A stretch of 64,000 bases of DNA from Dorea longicatena (lineage in GTDB: Bacteria; Bacillota; Clostridia; Lachnospirales; Lachnospiraceae), in assembly GCF_024168045.1 (NCBI RefSeq), contig NZ_CP100126.1:1257501-1321500 (forward strand). The letters run 5' to 3'. This document shows, in pieces, positions 45,464 to 53,800 of this stretch. A program made the translations under genes and the position numbers. The notes under the pieces are model-generated. The model worked only from the letters and a program-made list of their open reading frames with translations, ran no database searches and had not been told where the DNA came from. Numbering within the stretch: position 1 is the first letter of the stretch; each line of letters begins with the position of its first letter.

Positions 45464-46483
45464 ATGATGAAGAAGAGAATGTTAGGAGTGATTGCAGTAT
45501 TACTCGTATGCATTTTCGCATTATCTGCATGCAAGAAAGAGGCTGGAAAGCCGGTGGATAATGCAGTCAGTGAGAATACAACAGATGATTCAGAGGATAC
45601 GGATCAGACAGAAGACGCAGGAAAGTACAAGTTTGGGTTCTCTGTGATTGATATGCAGAATCCATATTTTATAACATTGGAAGAAGCTGCACAACAGATC
45701 GTAGAAAAAGAAGAATGTACCATGTTGGTAAAAGATCCGGCATCTGATGCGGATACACAGGCAGAGCAGATCAGGGAGATGATCAATGAGGGGATCAATG
45801 CAATTTTCCTTTGCCCGGTCGATTGGGAGAAGATTACACCTTCGCTTCAGGCATTGCAGGACGCAGGGGTAAAAATTATTAATATTGATTCACAGGTAAA
45901 AGACACAGATTATATTGATGCATATGTGGGCTCTGATAATACAGAGGCAGGGAAGCTTTGTGGCAATGATCTGATTGAAAAGTATCCGGATGGCGGTACA
46001 GTTGCAATCCTGGAGGCTACGACACAGAATTCGGTGAATGACCGTATTACAGGGTTTGAGCAGGCAGTTGCCAAGGCGGAAAAAGGGTTTGAAGTTGTAG
46101 CGAGAGAAGATACAAACGGAACATTTGACAGTGCGCTGGAAGCAGCCAAGAAGATTTTGGAGGAACAACCGGATGTGACGGCAATCATGTGTGGAAACGA
46201 CCAGATGGCTGTTGCAGCAAAGACAGCACTGAATCTTGCGAATAATGATCAGACTGTTGTCTACAGTGTAGATGGTTCGCCTGATATTAAGAAGGAATTA
46301 ATGAAAGCGGATAGTCAGATCGCAGGGACAGTCGCACAGTCTCCGATCAATATCGGGAAAAAAGCAGTAGATATTGCATTGAATGTTCTTGACGGAAAAG
46401 ATTTTGAAGCGGAGACGGCAATAGACGTATTTATGATTAATAAAGATAATGTTGAAATGTATGGCGCAGACGGATGGCAATAG
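45464..46483 (+). CDS. Orphan sugar-binding lipoprotein (ribose/galactose type)
   Basis: A 339-residue periplasmic-binding-protein-1 family protein. The lipobox is ALSAC (Cys22). An acidic linker at 25-52 is followed by YKFGFSVIDMQNPYFITLEE, then EQIREMINEGINAIFLCPVD, NDRITGFEQAV and AIMCGNDQMAVAAKTAL. ATG 45464 has AAGGAGG 9 bases upstream. No cognate ABC ATPase or permease is present nearby. It is 33 bases from the GH13-like gene and probably in its operon, which suggests it works in glucan or sugar sensing. Confidence 0.88.
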   Translation: MMKKRMLGVIAVLLVCIFALSACKKEAGKPVDNAVSENTTDDSEDTDQTEDAGKYKFGFSVIDMQNPYFITLEEAAQQIVEKEECTMLVKDPASDADTQAEQIREMINEGINAIFLCPVDWEKITPSLQALQDAGVKIINIDSQVKDTDYIDAYVGSDNTEAGKLCGNDLIEKYPDGGTVAILEATTQNSVNDRITGFEQAVAKAEKGFEVVAREDTNGTFDSALEAAKKILEEQPDVTAIMCGNDQMAVAAKTALNLANNDQTVVYSVDGSPDIKKELMKADSQIAGTVAQSPINIGKKAVDIALNVLDGKDFEAETAIDVFMINKDNVEMYGADGWQ

Positions 46484-46516
46484 GCGCAGACGGGCAACGG
46501 GAAGGACATAACAGAG

Positions 46517-48274
46517 ATGAGAGAGGTTCAAGGATATCCATTACCATTGGGAGTGCAGATAAGTAAAGACAGGGTTAATTTTTCCATTGCAGTTCCGGCA
46601 GATAAGGACTGCCAACTGTTATTATACCGCACAGGGAGAAAGAAACCGTGCAGGCAGTTTGATATGAAACCAATGATCGGTGAAGTGAGGTGTATAGCAC
46701 TTGAGGATATCGAGCCGGGAGATTATGAATACAATTATCTGATCAATAAAGAAGTTGTAACTGATCCGTACGTAAAAGCAATTGCCGGCAAAGAACGCTG
46801 GGGTGTAAAAAAGGAACTGTCAGAACATGAGATCCGGGGACGGCTGCAGATGAGTGATTATGACTGGGAAGGAGATCATACATTACAGATACCATATCAT
46901 CAGGTAATAGCGTACAGTCTGCATATACGCGGATTTACAAGACATCCATCATCAAAAGTAAAGGCGAAGGGAACTTTTCAGGGAGTAATTGAAAAGCTGG
47001 AATATCTGAAAGATCTTGGGATTAACCAGATCCATTGTATGCCGGTATATGAATTTGAAGAATGCCAGATATATAGAAATTACTGGGGATACGGTGCGGG
47101 AAGCTATTTTGCACCCAAAAGCGCATATTCTGCAGATGGAGATGGCGCCAGAGGACTGAAAGATATGGTGAAGGCTTGTCATCGGTCCGGAATAGAGGTC
47201 GTTCTGGAGATGCCATTCTGCACGGCTGCAGATAAGATGATGATGTTAGAATGTCTGAGGTATTATGTTATGGAATACCATATAGATGGATTTATATTGA
47301 ATCCGTTTGTGGTTTCGATGGAGAGTGTGCATGCGGATCCGTTTTTGAAAAACACCAAGATTATGGAACACGAGTTGGGATTCCAGACAGTCATGCGAAG
47401 ATTTCTGAAAGGTGACGAAGGGATGATCCATGACGTGATCTACTGGCTGAAACACCATTCAAAAGAGCAGGGAATCTTTAACTACATTACTGATCAGAAT
47501 GGATTTACCCTGAATGATCTGGTGTCTTACGATGCGAAACACAATGAGGAGAATGGTGAACATAATCAGGATGGACCGGATTATAATTATAGCTGGAACT
47601 GCGGGGCGGAAGGACCGAGCAGGAAAAAGGCAGTAATGGAACTGCGGAATCATCAGATATTTAATGCATTTTTCCTGCTCTTTCTGGCACAGGGAACTCC
47701 GTGTATGCTTGCAGGAGATGAGTTTGGAAATTCTCAGAAAGGTAATAATAATGTATACTGTCAGGATAATCCGATAGGATGGACAGATTGGCGGGGACTG
47801 GAAAAGAAGAAAGAACTGCATGATTTTGTAAAAGAACTGATTGCATTCCGTAAATCGCATCCGATTCTCACACCGGAGCGAGAACTGCAGGGGATAGATC
47901 TTAGCTGTTGCGGTGTGCCGGATGTATCTTATCACGGGGAAGAGGCGTGGCAGATACCGGGGGAGGTGTCGAGCAGGCAATTGGGCGTATATTACAGTGG
48001 AGCACAGACAAAAAGCGAGGACTGTTATGTTGCATATAATATGCATTGGCTGGAACATGTATTTGCACTGCCGGCTTTACCAAAGGGATATGGCTGGTAT
48101 GTGAAAGCGACGACGGAACGGGGGATGTTAGATGTGCCGGTGCTTTTGAAAGATCAGAGAAAATTAGAGTTAAAAGAGCGGTCGGTTACAGTGCTTACAG
48201 CAGAACGGATTGTGGAGGTTGAAACGAAGAAAAATGAAAACATTACAACACTTACAGACGATCAATCATCATAA
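46517..48274 (+). CDS. GH13 glycogen-debranching-like protein lacking catalytic residues
   Basis: A 585-residue protein with an N-terminal CBM48-like domain (1-95) and a GlgX/isoamylase-type GH13 barrel. Non-catalytic parts are strongly kept: GFTLNDLVSY (329-338), KHNEENGEHNQDG (341-353), SWNCGAEGPSRKKAV and TPCMLAGDEFGNSQKGNNN. But the catalytic positions are changed. The nucleophile of FRFD is Asn262 (DGFILN), the HD pair is Gln327-Asn328, and region I DxxxNH reads EMPFCT (231-236). The KLIAEPWD-like site reads KIMEHELG (281-288), so the acid/base glutamate is uncertain. No frameshift is present. It cannot be a normal hydrolase; a glucan-binding or regulatory role is inferred. Confidence 0.85.
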   Translation: MREVQGYPLPLGVQISKDRVNFSIAVPADKDCQLLLYRTGRKKPCRQFDMKPMIGEVRCIALEDIEPGDYEYNYLINKEVVTDPYVKAIAGKERWGVKKELSEHEIRGRLQMSDYDWEGDHTLQIPYHQVIAYSLHIRGFTRHPSSKVKAKGTFQGVIEKLEYLKDLGINQIHCMPVYEFEECQIYRNYWGYGAGSYFAPKSAYSADGDGARGLKDMVKACHRSGIEVVLEMPFCTAADKMMMLECLRYYVMEYHIDGFILNPFVVSMESVHADPFLKNTKIMEHELGFQTVMRRFLKGDEGMIHDVIYWLKHHSKEQGIFNYITDQNGFTLNDLVSYDAKHNEENGEHNQDGPDYNYSWNCGAEGPSRKKAVMELRNHQIFNAFFLLFLAQGTPCMLAGDEFGNSQKGNNNVYCQDNPIGWTDWRGLEKKKELHDFVKELIAFRKSHPILTPERELQGIDLSCCGVPDVSYHGEEAWQIPGEVSSRQLGVYYSGAQTKSEDCYVAYNMHWLEHVFALPALPKGYGWYVKATTERGMLDVPVLLKDQRKLELKERSVTVLTAERIVEVETKKNENITTLTDDQSS

Positions 48275-48779
48275 ATATCTTGTTATGAAGGAATGCTTTA
48301 AAGTAGGACTTTACAGACAGGGACTTCTTCATGACCTGTCCAAATATTCACCGACAGAATTTTTAGTTGGATGCAGGTATTACCAGGGAAATAGAAGTCC
48401 GAATAATGCTGAACGGGAGGCAACGGGTTATTCTAAGGCATGGTTACATCATAAAGGACGTAACAAACATCATTATGAATATTGGATCGATTATAGTGTA
48501 GATCCGGGGGAAGGTATCATAGGCCTTAAGATGCCGCTTCAATATGTTGTGGAGATGTTCATGGATCGTATTGCGGCATCTAAGACATATCAGGGGGACG
48601 CATACAGAGACAGTCATCCATTGGAGTATTATGAGAAGGGAGCCGGGCGGCTTGGAAAAATGATCCATCCGGATACAGCAGGCCTTCTGCACGAATTGTT
48701 GAAAATGCTGGCAGAAGAGGGAGAGGAAAAAACTTTCCGGTATATTAAGAGAGTCCTTCTGAAACAGAAGAAATATTAA
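48234..48779 (+). CDS. DUF5662 protein, HD-like metal hydrolase candidate
   Basis: A 181-residue protein. HHKYLVMKECFKVGLYRQGL, then LHDLSKYSPTEF, gives an HD-like pair. HHKGRNKHHYEYW supplies more histidines for a metal centre. I recall this pattern as DUF5662, without known function. The ATG at 48234 overlaps the GH13-like gene by 41 bases and relies on a GGAGG at 48214-48218, 15 bases upstream; a TTG at 48210 is an alternative. It is likely in one operon with the two genes before it. Confidence 0.72.
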   Translation: MKTLQHLQTINHHKYLVMKECFKVGLYRQGLLHDLSKYSPTEFLVGCRYYQGNRSPNNAEREATGYSKAWLHHKGRNKHHYEYWIDYSVDPGEGIIGLKMPLQYVVEMFMDRIAASKTYQGDAYRDSHPLEYYEKGAGRLGKMIHPDTAGLLHELLKMLAEEGEEKTFRYIKRVLLKQKKY

Positions 48780-48825
48780 CAGTTTATGCAATAGTTCAAA
48801 AAAATAAAAAAATTCAAAAAAACTG

Positions 48826-48854
48826 TTGACACAATAACAATTTCGATGTATTAT
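48826..48854 (+). promoter_or_regulatory. Promoter of the tRNA-Leu pair
   Basis: TTGACA (48826-48831), 17 bases, TATTAT (48849-48854), about 34 bases before the first tRNA. Confidence 0.8.
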
Positions 48855-48887
48855 ATATCTTGTCTTCGCGAGAGAGCAAAGATGAAT

Positions 48888-48972
48888 GCGGAAGTGTCGG
48901 AACTGGCAGACGAGCAAGACTAAGGATCTTGTAAGCATTGCGCTTGTGTGGGTTCAAGTCCCATCTTCCGCA
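48888..48972 (+). tRNA. tRNA-Leu, anticodon AAG (copy 1)
   Basis: An 85-base type II tRNA. Acceptor stem GCGGAAG/CTTCCGC with discriminator A, a long variable arm, and T arm GGGTTCAAGTCCC. The anticodon stem is CAAGA/TCTTG with loop CTAAGGA, so positions 34-36 read AAG. CCA is not encoded. A34 normally needs conversion to inosine by TadA to read CUU, CUC and CUA. Confidence 0.93.
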
Positions 48973-49018
48973 GTTATTTTTTGAGAGTAACGGAGACTGA
49001 AAATTACATAGTGAATAT

Positions 49019-49103
49019 GCGGAAGTGTCGGAACTGGCAGACGAGCAAGACTAAGGATCTTGTAAGCATTGCGCTTGTGTGGGTTCAAGTCCCATCTTCC
49101 GCA
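49019..49103 (+). tRNA. tRNA-Leu, anticodon AAG (copy 2, identical)
   Basis: Identical over all 85 bases to the copy at 48888, separated by 46 bases, and likely transcribed from the same promoter. Confidence 0.93.
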
Positions 49104-49118
49104 TTCATCTAAAAGATG

Positions 49119-49154
49119 GAAACCCTTGATTTGTTTTGGGTTTCTTATTTTTTT
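49119..49154 (+). terminator. Terminator of the tRNA pair
   Basis: GAAACCC (49119-49125) pairs with GGGTTTC (49138-49144), followed by a T-run. Confidence 0.85.
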
Positions 49155-49261
49155 ACATACTAATAATTTTTTTGATTAACGATAAGGAATTTTAATAAAA
49201 AAGAGAAAAATTAAAGGAAATCAAAAAGTTTTGTCGAATAATAATAATGAGGAGATTCAAA

Positions 49262-51040
49262 ATGTATTATTCTGATGAGATTATCGAAGAAGTAAGATCA
49301 AGAAATGATATTGTAGATGTAATATCTACTTATGTAAAACTGCAGAAAAAAGGCAGCTCATATTTTGGCCTGTGTCCGTTTCACAATGAAAAGTCTCCGT
49401 CTTTTTCTGTCAGCAGGCAGAAGCAGATGTATTATTGTTTTGGATGCGGTGCCGGAGGAAATGTATTTACATTTTTGATGGAGTATGAGAATTATACATT
49501 TGTCGAGGCACTGAAATATCTGGCAGACAGAGCAGGGGTAGAACTTCCGGAGGAAGAATACTCGAAAGAGGCAAAAGAACGTGCGGATACAAGGGCAATT
49601 CTTTTGGAAATCAACAAAGCTGCAGCACAATATTATTACGTGCAGCTTAAGAGCAGTCAAGGAGCCGTAGGACTTGGATATTTTAAGAAAAGACAGCTCA
49701 GTGACGAGACGATCAAGGCATTTGGTCTGGGTTATTCGAATAAGTACAGTGATGATCTGTACCGTTACTTGAAGTCGAAAGGATATAAGGATGACATGAT
49801 TGCCAAAGCAGGACTGATCAGTATTGATGAAAAGAATGGTGTGTATGATAAGTTCTGGAACCGTGTGATGTTTCCGATTATGGATGTCAATAGCAGGGTA
49901 ATCGGATTTGGTGGTCGTGTGATGGGAGATGCAAAACCAAAATATCTGAATTCACCGGAAACAATGGTTTTTGATAAGAGCCGGAATTTGTATGGATTGA
50001 ACAGGGCAAGACGTACCAAGAAGCCATATTTCCTTTTGTGTGAAGGATATATGGATGTGATTTCACTTCACCAGGCAGGGTTCACCAATGCTGTTGCGTC
50101 ATTGGGAACTGCGCTGACACCGGGACATGCTGCACTGATCCGCAGATATGTACAGGAAGTGTATCTGACCTATGACAGTGACGGAGCCGGTACAAGAGCA
50201 GCATTAAGAGCCATGCCGATTTTAAGAGATGCAGGGATTACTGCTAAGATCATAAGGATGGAACCGTATAAAGATCCGGATGAATTTATTAAGAATTTGG
50301 GAGCAGAGAAATTCGAAGAACGGATTGCAAGTGCGAGAAATGTATTTATGTACAGTCTGGAAGTGCTGGAGAAGGAGTATGATATGAATTCGCCAGAAGG
50401 AAAGACAGAGTTTATGAAAGAAACGGCGAGAAGGCTGACACAGTTTGAAGAAGAGATTGAACGCAATAACTACATAGAAGCAGTGGCGAAAGCCTATCAT
50501 GTCGGATTTGAAGATCTCAGGAAACTGGTTGGAAAGATGGCGGTACAGGCAGGACTTGCAAAACCGGTTGAAAGACCCAGGGAGATACAGAATAACAGGA
50601 AGAATAAAAAAGAAGATGGAATTCTGGTATCTCAGAAAATACTGCTCACATGGCTGATTGAAAGTGAAGATATCTTTCGACAGATTGAAAAGTATATTAC
50701 ACCGGAAGATTTTTCGGAAGGGCTTTTCCGGCAAGTGGCAGAACTTTTATATGAACAATATGAAAAGCATGAGGTTAATCCGGCTCAGATCATGAATCAC
50801 TTTACAGATGAAGAGGAACATCGGCAAGTGGCAGGTCTGTTCCATACGAAGATCAAAGAACTGACAACTGTGAAAGAACAGGAAAAGGCATTGCAGGAGA
50901 CAATTCTACGGGTCAAAGATTACAGTATTGAAGAAGCGACGAAGAATCTGGATCCTACAGACATTCAGGGACTGCAGCGCCTGATGAATGAAAAAAGAAA
51001 AATGCAGGATCTGCGGACACTGCATATTTCCATTAATTAA
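49262..51040 (+). CDS. dnaG: DNA primase
   Basis: A 592-residue primase that makes RNA primers for replication. The zinc finger is CPFH (Cys38, His41) with Cys59 and Cys62 (YYCFGCGAGG). The TOPRIM core has LLCEGYMDVISLHQAG near 260 and LTYDSDGAGTRA near 305. A helicase-binding C-terminal domain follows. ATG 49262 has GAGGAG 7 bases upstream; the ATG at 49247 lies before that site. It heads dnaG-rpoD-trmK-nif3-kinase, the usual firmicute order. Confidence 0.96.
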   Translation: MYYSDEIIEEVRSRNDIVDVISTYVKLQKKGSSYFGLCPFHNEKSPSFSVSRQKQMYYCFGCGAGGNVFTFLMEYENYTFVEALKYLADRAGVELPEEEYSKEAKERADTRAILLEINKAAAQYYYVQLKSSQGAVGLGYFKKRQLSDETIKAFGLGYSNKYSDDLYRYLKSKGYKDDMIAKAGLISIDEKNGVYDKFWNRVMFPIMDVNSRVIGFGGRVMGDAKPKYLNSPETMVFDKSRNLYGLNRARRTKKPYFLLCEGYMDVISLHQAGFTNAVASLGTALTPGHAALIRRYVQEVYLTYDSDGAGTRAALRAMPILRDAGITAKIIRMEPYKDPDEFIKNLGAEKFEERIASARNVFMYSLEVLEKEYDMNSPEGKTEFMKETARRLTQFEEEIERNNYIEAVAKAYHVGFEDLRKLVGKMAVQAGLAKPVERPREIQNNRKNKKEDGILVSQKILLTWLIESEDIFRQIEKYITPEDFSEGLFRQVAELLYEQYEKHEVNPAQIMNHFTDEEEHRQVAGLFHTKIKELTTVKEQEKALQETILRVKDYSIEEATKNLDPTDIQGLQRLMNEKRKMQDLRTLHISIN

Positions 51041-51079
51041 GGATAAAATATAAACAAGCAATGAGAGGATGGACACTAC

Positions 51080-52189
51080 ATGGACGAAAATATCGTAAAA
51101 TTCCAGGAAAAGTTAAGAGAACTTGTATCACTTGGAAAGAAGAAAAAAGGAATCCTGGAGATTCAGGAAATCAATGATTTTTTCTCTGATATGGAACTTG
51201 ATTCTGATCAGATGGAAAAAGTATTCGATTACCTGGAAGCAAATAATGTTGATGTGCTCAGAATCAGTAATGATGACGATGATATACCGGATGATATTGT
51301 GATGTCAGACGAAGATGATATTGATGTGGAGAAAATCGACCTTTCGGTGCCGGATGGAATCAGCATTGAAGATCCGGTCCGTATGTACCTGAAAGAGATT
51401 GGTAAAGTACCGCTTCTGTCAGCAGATGAAGAAGTAGAACTTGCCAAGAGAATGGCAGAGGGCGATGAAGAAGCAAAGAAAAGACTGGCAGAAGCGAATT
51501 TGCGTCTGGTTGTAAGTATTGCAAAGCGTTATGTTGGACGTGGTATGTTATTCCTGGATCTGATTCAGGAAGGAAACCTGGGTCTGATTAAAGCAGTAGA
51601 AAAATTTGATTATCACAAAGGTTTTAAATTCAGTACTTATGCTACGTGGTGGATCAGACAGGCTATTACGAGAGCAATCGCAGATCAGGCAAGAACAATC
51701 CGTATTCCGGTTCATATGGTAGAGACGATCAATAAATTGATTCGTGTATCTAGACAGTTGTTGCAGGAATTAGGACGTGAACCTACGCCGGAAGAGATTG
51801 CGGCAGAATTAGATATGCCGGTAGAAAGAGTAAGAGAGATTTTGAAAATTTCACAGGAACCGGTATCATTGGAGACTCCGATCGGTGAAGAAGAAGACAG
51901 TCATCTCGGAGACTTTATTCAGGATGATAACGTGCCGGTACCGGCAGAAGCGGCAGCTCAGACACTTTTGAAAGAGCAGTTGGATGAAGTTCTGGATACT
52001 CTGACTGAGAGGGAACAGAAAGTATTGAGATTAAGATTCGGTATGAACGATGGACGTGCACGTACACTAGAGGAAGTAGGAAAAGAATTCGATGTTACCC
52101 GTGAACGTATCCGTCAGATTGAGGCAAAAGCACTTCGCAAGCTGCGTCATCCAAGCCGGAGCAGAAAATTAAGAGATTATTTAGATTAA
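51080..52189 (+). CDS. rpoD: Primary sigma factor sigma-A
   Basis: A 369-residue housekeeping sigma factor. Region 1.2 begins near [20 protein letters not shown]. Region 2 with [20 protein letters not shown] and [20 protein letters not shown] binds -10 DNA. Region 3 is [12 protein letters not shown], and region 4 is [20 protein letters not shown]. The short acidic region 1.1 is typical of firmicutes. It explains the sigma-A promoters seen across the window. Confidence 0.98.
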   Translation: MDENIVKFQEKLRELVSLGKKKKGILEIQEINDFFSDMELDSDQMEKVFDYLEANNVDVLRISNDDDDIPDDIVMSDEDDIDVEKIDLSVPDGISIEDPVRMYLKEIGKVPLLSADEEVELAKRMAEGDEEAKKRLAEANLRLVVSIAKRYVGRGMLFLDLIQEGNLGLIKAVEKFDYHKGFKFSTYATWWIRQAITRAIADQARTIRIPVHMVETINKLIRVSRQLLQELGREPTPEEIAAELDMPVERVREILKISQEPVSLETPIGEEEDSHLGDFIQDDNVPVPAEAAAQTLLKEQLDEVLDTLTEREQKVLRLRFGMNDGRARTLEEVGKEFDVTRERIRQIEAKALRKLRHPSRSRKLRDYLD

Positions 52190-52203
52190 GAAAAGAGGCG
52201 CCT

Positions 52204-52899
52204 ATGGAACTATCAAAGAGACTGCAGGCAGTTGCAGATCTGGTGACAGAGGGCGCTTCTGTTGCAGATATTGGTACAGATCACGGCTATATTCCTATTT
52301 ACCTGATAGAACATCATATAGCGGAGAAAGTGATCGCACTGGATATCAACAGGGGTCCCTTGGAGAGAGCCAGAATGCATATAGTCGGCCATGGACTGAA
52401 AGAAAAGATAGAAACCAGACTTTCGGACGGATTGGAAAAAGTCCTTCCGGGAGAAGTGGATACGATGATTGCTGCCGGCATGGGCGGCGGTCTGGTGATA
52501 AAAATCCTGATGGAAGGAAGAATGGTAGCAGATGCGCTGGATACAATGATCCTGCAGCCACAGTCGGAGATTGGAAAAGTCAGACGATTTTTGAATGAAC
52601 ATCGGCTTCAGATCATAGAGGAGAATATGGTAGAAGAAGATGGGAAATTTTATCCGATGATGAAAGTCATACATGGAGAAAAAGAAGAGTATACTGTATG
52701 TGAATATACATATGGAAAATGTCTGCTGAAGCAGCGGCATCCGGTACTCAAGAAATATCTGGACAGGGAGATGGCAATTAAGGAGCATGTATTCGGGCAG
52801 CTTTTTAAACATCAGAACAGTGAAAGTGCTGCCAGAAGAATGGAAGAACTGAAAAAGGAGATCATACTGACGCAAGAGGCATTGAAGTATTACGAGTAG
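52204..52899 (+). CDS. trmK: tRNA (adenine(22)-N1)-methyltransferase
   Basis: A 231-residue SAM methyltransferase. The binding loop is VADIGTDHGYIPIYL near residue 19, and NRGPLERAR with MIAAGMGGGLVIKIL follows. It methylates A22 of tRNAs with purine-rich D arms, including Leu and Ser types in Bacillus. It is 14 bases after rpoD, its usual neighbour. Confidence 0.93.
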   Translation: MELSKRLQAVADLVTEGASVADIGTDHGYIPIYLIEHHIAEKVIALDINRGPLERARMHIVGHGLKEKIETRLSDGLEKVLPGEVDTMIAAGMGGGLVIKILMEGRMVADALDTMILQPQSEIGKVRRFLNEHRLQIIEENMVEEDGKFYPMMKVIHGEKEEYTVCEYTYGKCLLKQRHPVLKKYLDREMAIKEHVFGQLFKHQNSESAARRMEELKKEIILTQEALKYYE

Positions 52900-52918
52900 A
52901 AGAAAGGGAGTATGTAAG

Positions 52919-53713
52919 ATGTTGTGTAGAGATGTAATGAATGTAATTGAAAAAGAATATCCGCTGAATTACGCACTTTCATGGGATAATGTCGGACTTC
53001 TGGTGGGGAGAGACGATAAAGAAGTGAAAAAAATATATATCGCACTGGATGCAACAGATGAAGTAATAGATGAAGCGGTTAAGAATGGTGCAGATATGCT
53101 GATTACACATCATCCGATGATCTTTTCACCGATCAAGAAAATTCATAATCTTGATTTTGTAGGAGGTCGTATTCTTAAACTGATTCAGAACGACATTTCT
53201 TATTATGCAATGCATACGAATTATGATGTACTGGGAATGGCGGAACTTTCTGGAGACAAGATGAATATGAAAGACGCTGAGATACTGGAAGTGATGGCAG
53301 AAGGTGATATCGGGGAAGAAGATGAGCCGGAAGGGATCGGAAGAGTATCAGATCTTGAGATTCCTATGACGCTCAGAGAGTGCTGTGAGGATGTAAAAGA
53401 TGCATTTCATCTGGGAACAGTAAAGGTGTTCGGTAATCTGGAAGACAAAGTGAAGCGTATTGCAATCTGTCCGGGTTCCGGGAAAAGTGTGATCCAGGCA
53501 GCCCTGGATAAACATGCAGATGTACTGATTACCGGAGATATCGGTCATCATGAAGGAATTGATGCAGTGGCACAGGGGCTGGCAATCATAGATGGCGGTC
53601 ATTATGGAATCGAGCACATTTTTATTGAAGATATGAGACAGTATCTGGAAAAGAATCTGAAAGATGTGGAAGTTATTGCGGCTCCGATCATTCATCCGTT
53701 TCTGCTTGTGTAA
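52919..53713 (+). CDS. Nif3-like dinuclear metal centre protein
   Basis: A 264-residue protein of the NIF3/YqfO family without the extra central PII-like domain. Metal ligands are in MLITHHPMIFSPIKKI near 60-75, IGHHEGIDA near 206, and GGHYGIEHIF near 225-235. Such proteins form ring hexamers of uncertain enzymatic role. It is the standard gene beside trmK. A stop just before the ATG fixes the start. Confidence 0.93.
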   Translation: MLCRDVMNVIEKEYPLNYALSWDNVGLLVGRDDKEVKKIYIALDATDEVIDEAVKNGADMLITHHPMIFSPIKKIHNLDFVGGRILKLIQNDISYYAMHTNYDVLGMAELSGDKMNMKDAEILEVMAEGDIGEEDEPEGIGRVSDLEIPMTLRECCEDVKDAFHLGTVKVFGNLEDKVKRIAICPGSGKSVIQAALDKHADVLITGDIGHHEGIDAVAQGLAIIDGGHYGIEHIFIEDMRQYLEKNLKDVEVIAAPIIHPFLLV

Positions 53714-53800
53714 AGATGAGAAAGTCTGTGAGCCAGAGGTAAAATGAGATGAGGAAGTTATGAAACGGCCAAAGTAAAAGTGTGAAAATGAGGTGTGTCT

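Noticed and set aside
48888..49103. A two-unit tandem repeat as a CRISPR or phage attachment site.
   Set aside because: The repeats are complete, identical tRNA genes; no integrase or prophage gene lies nearby.
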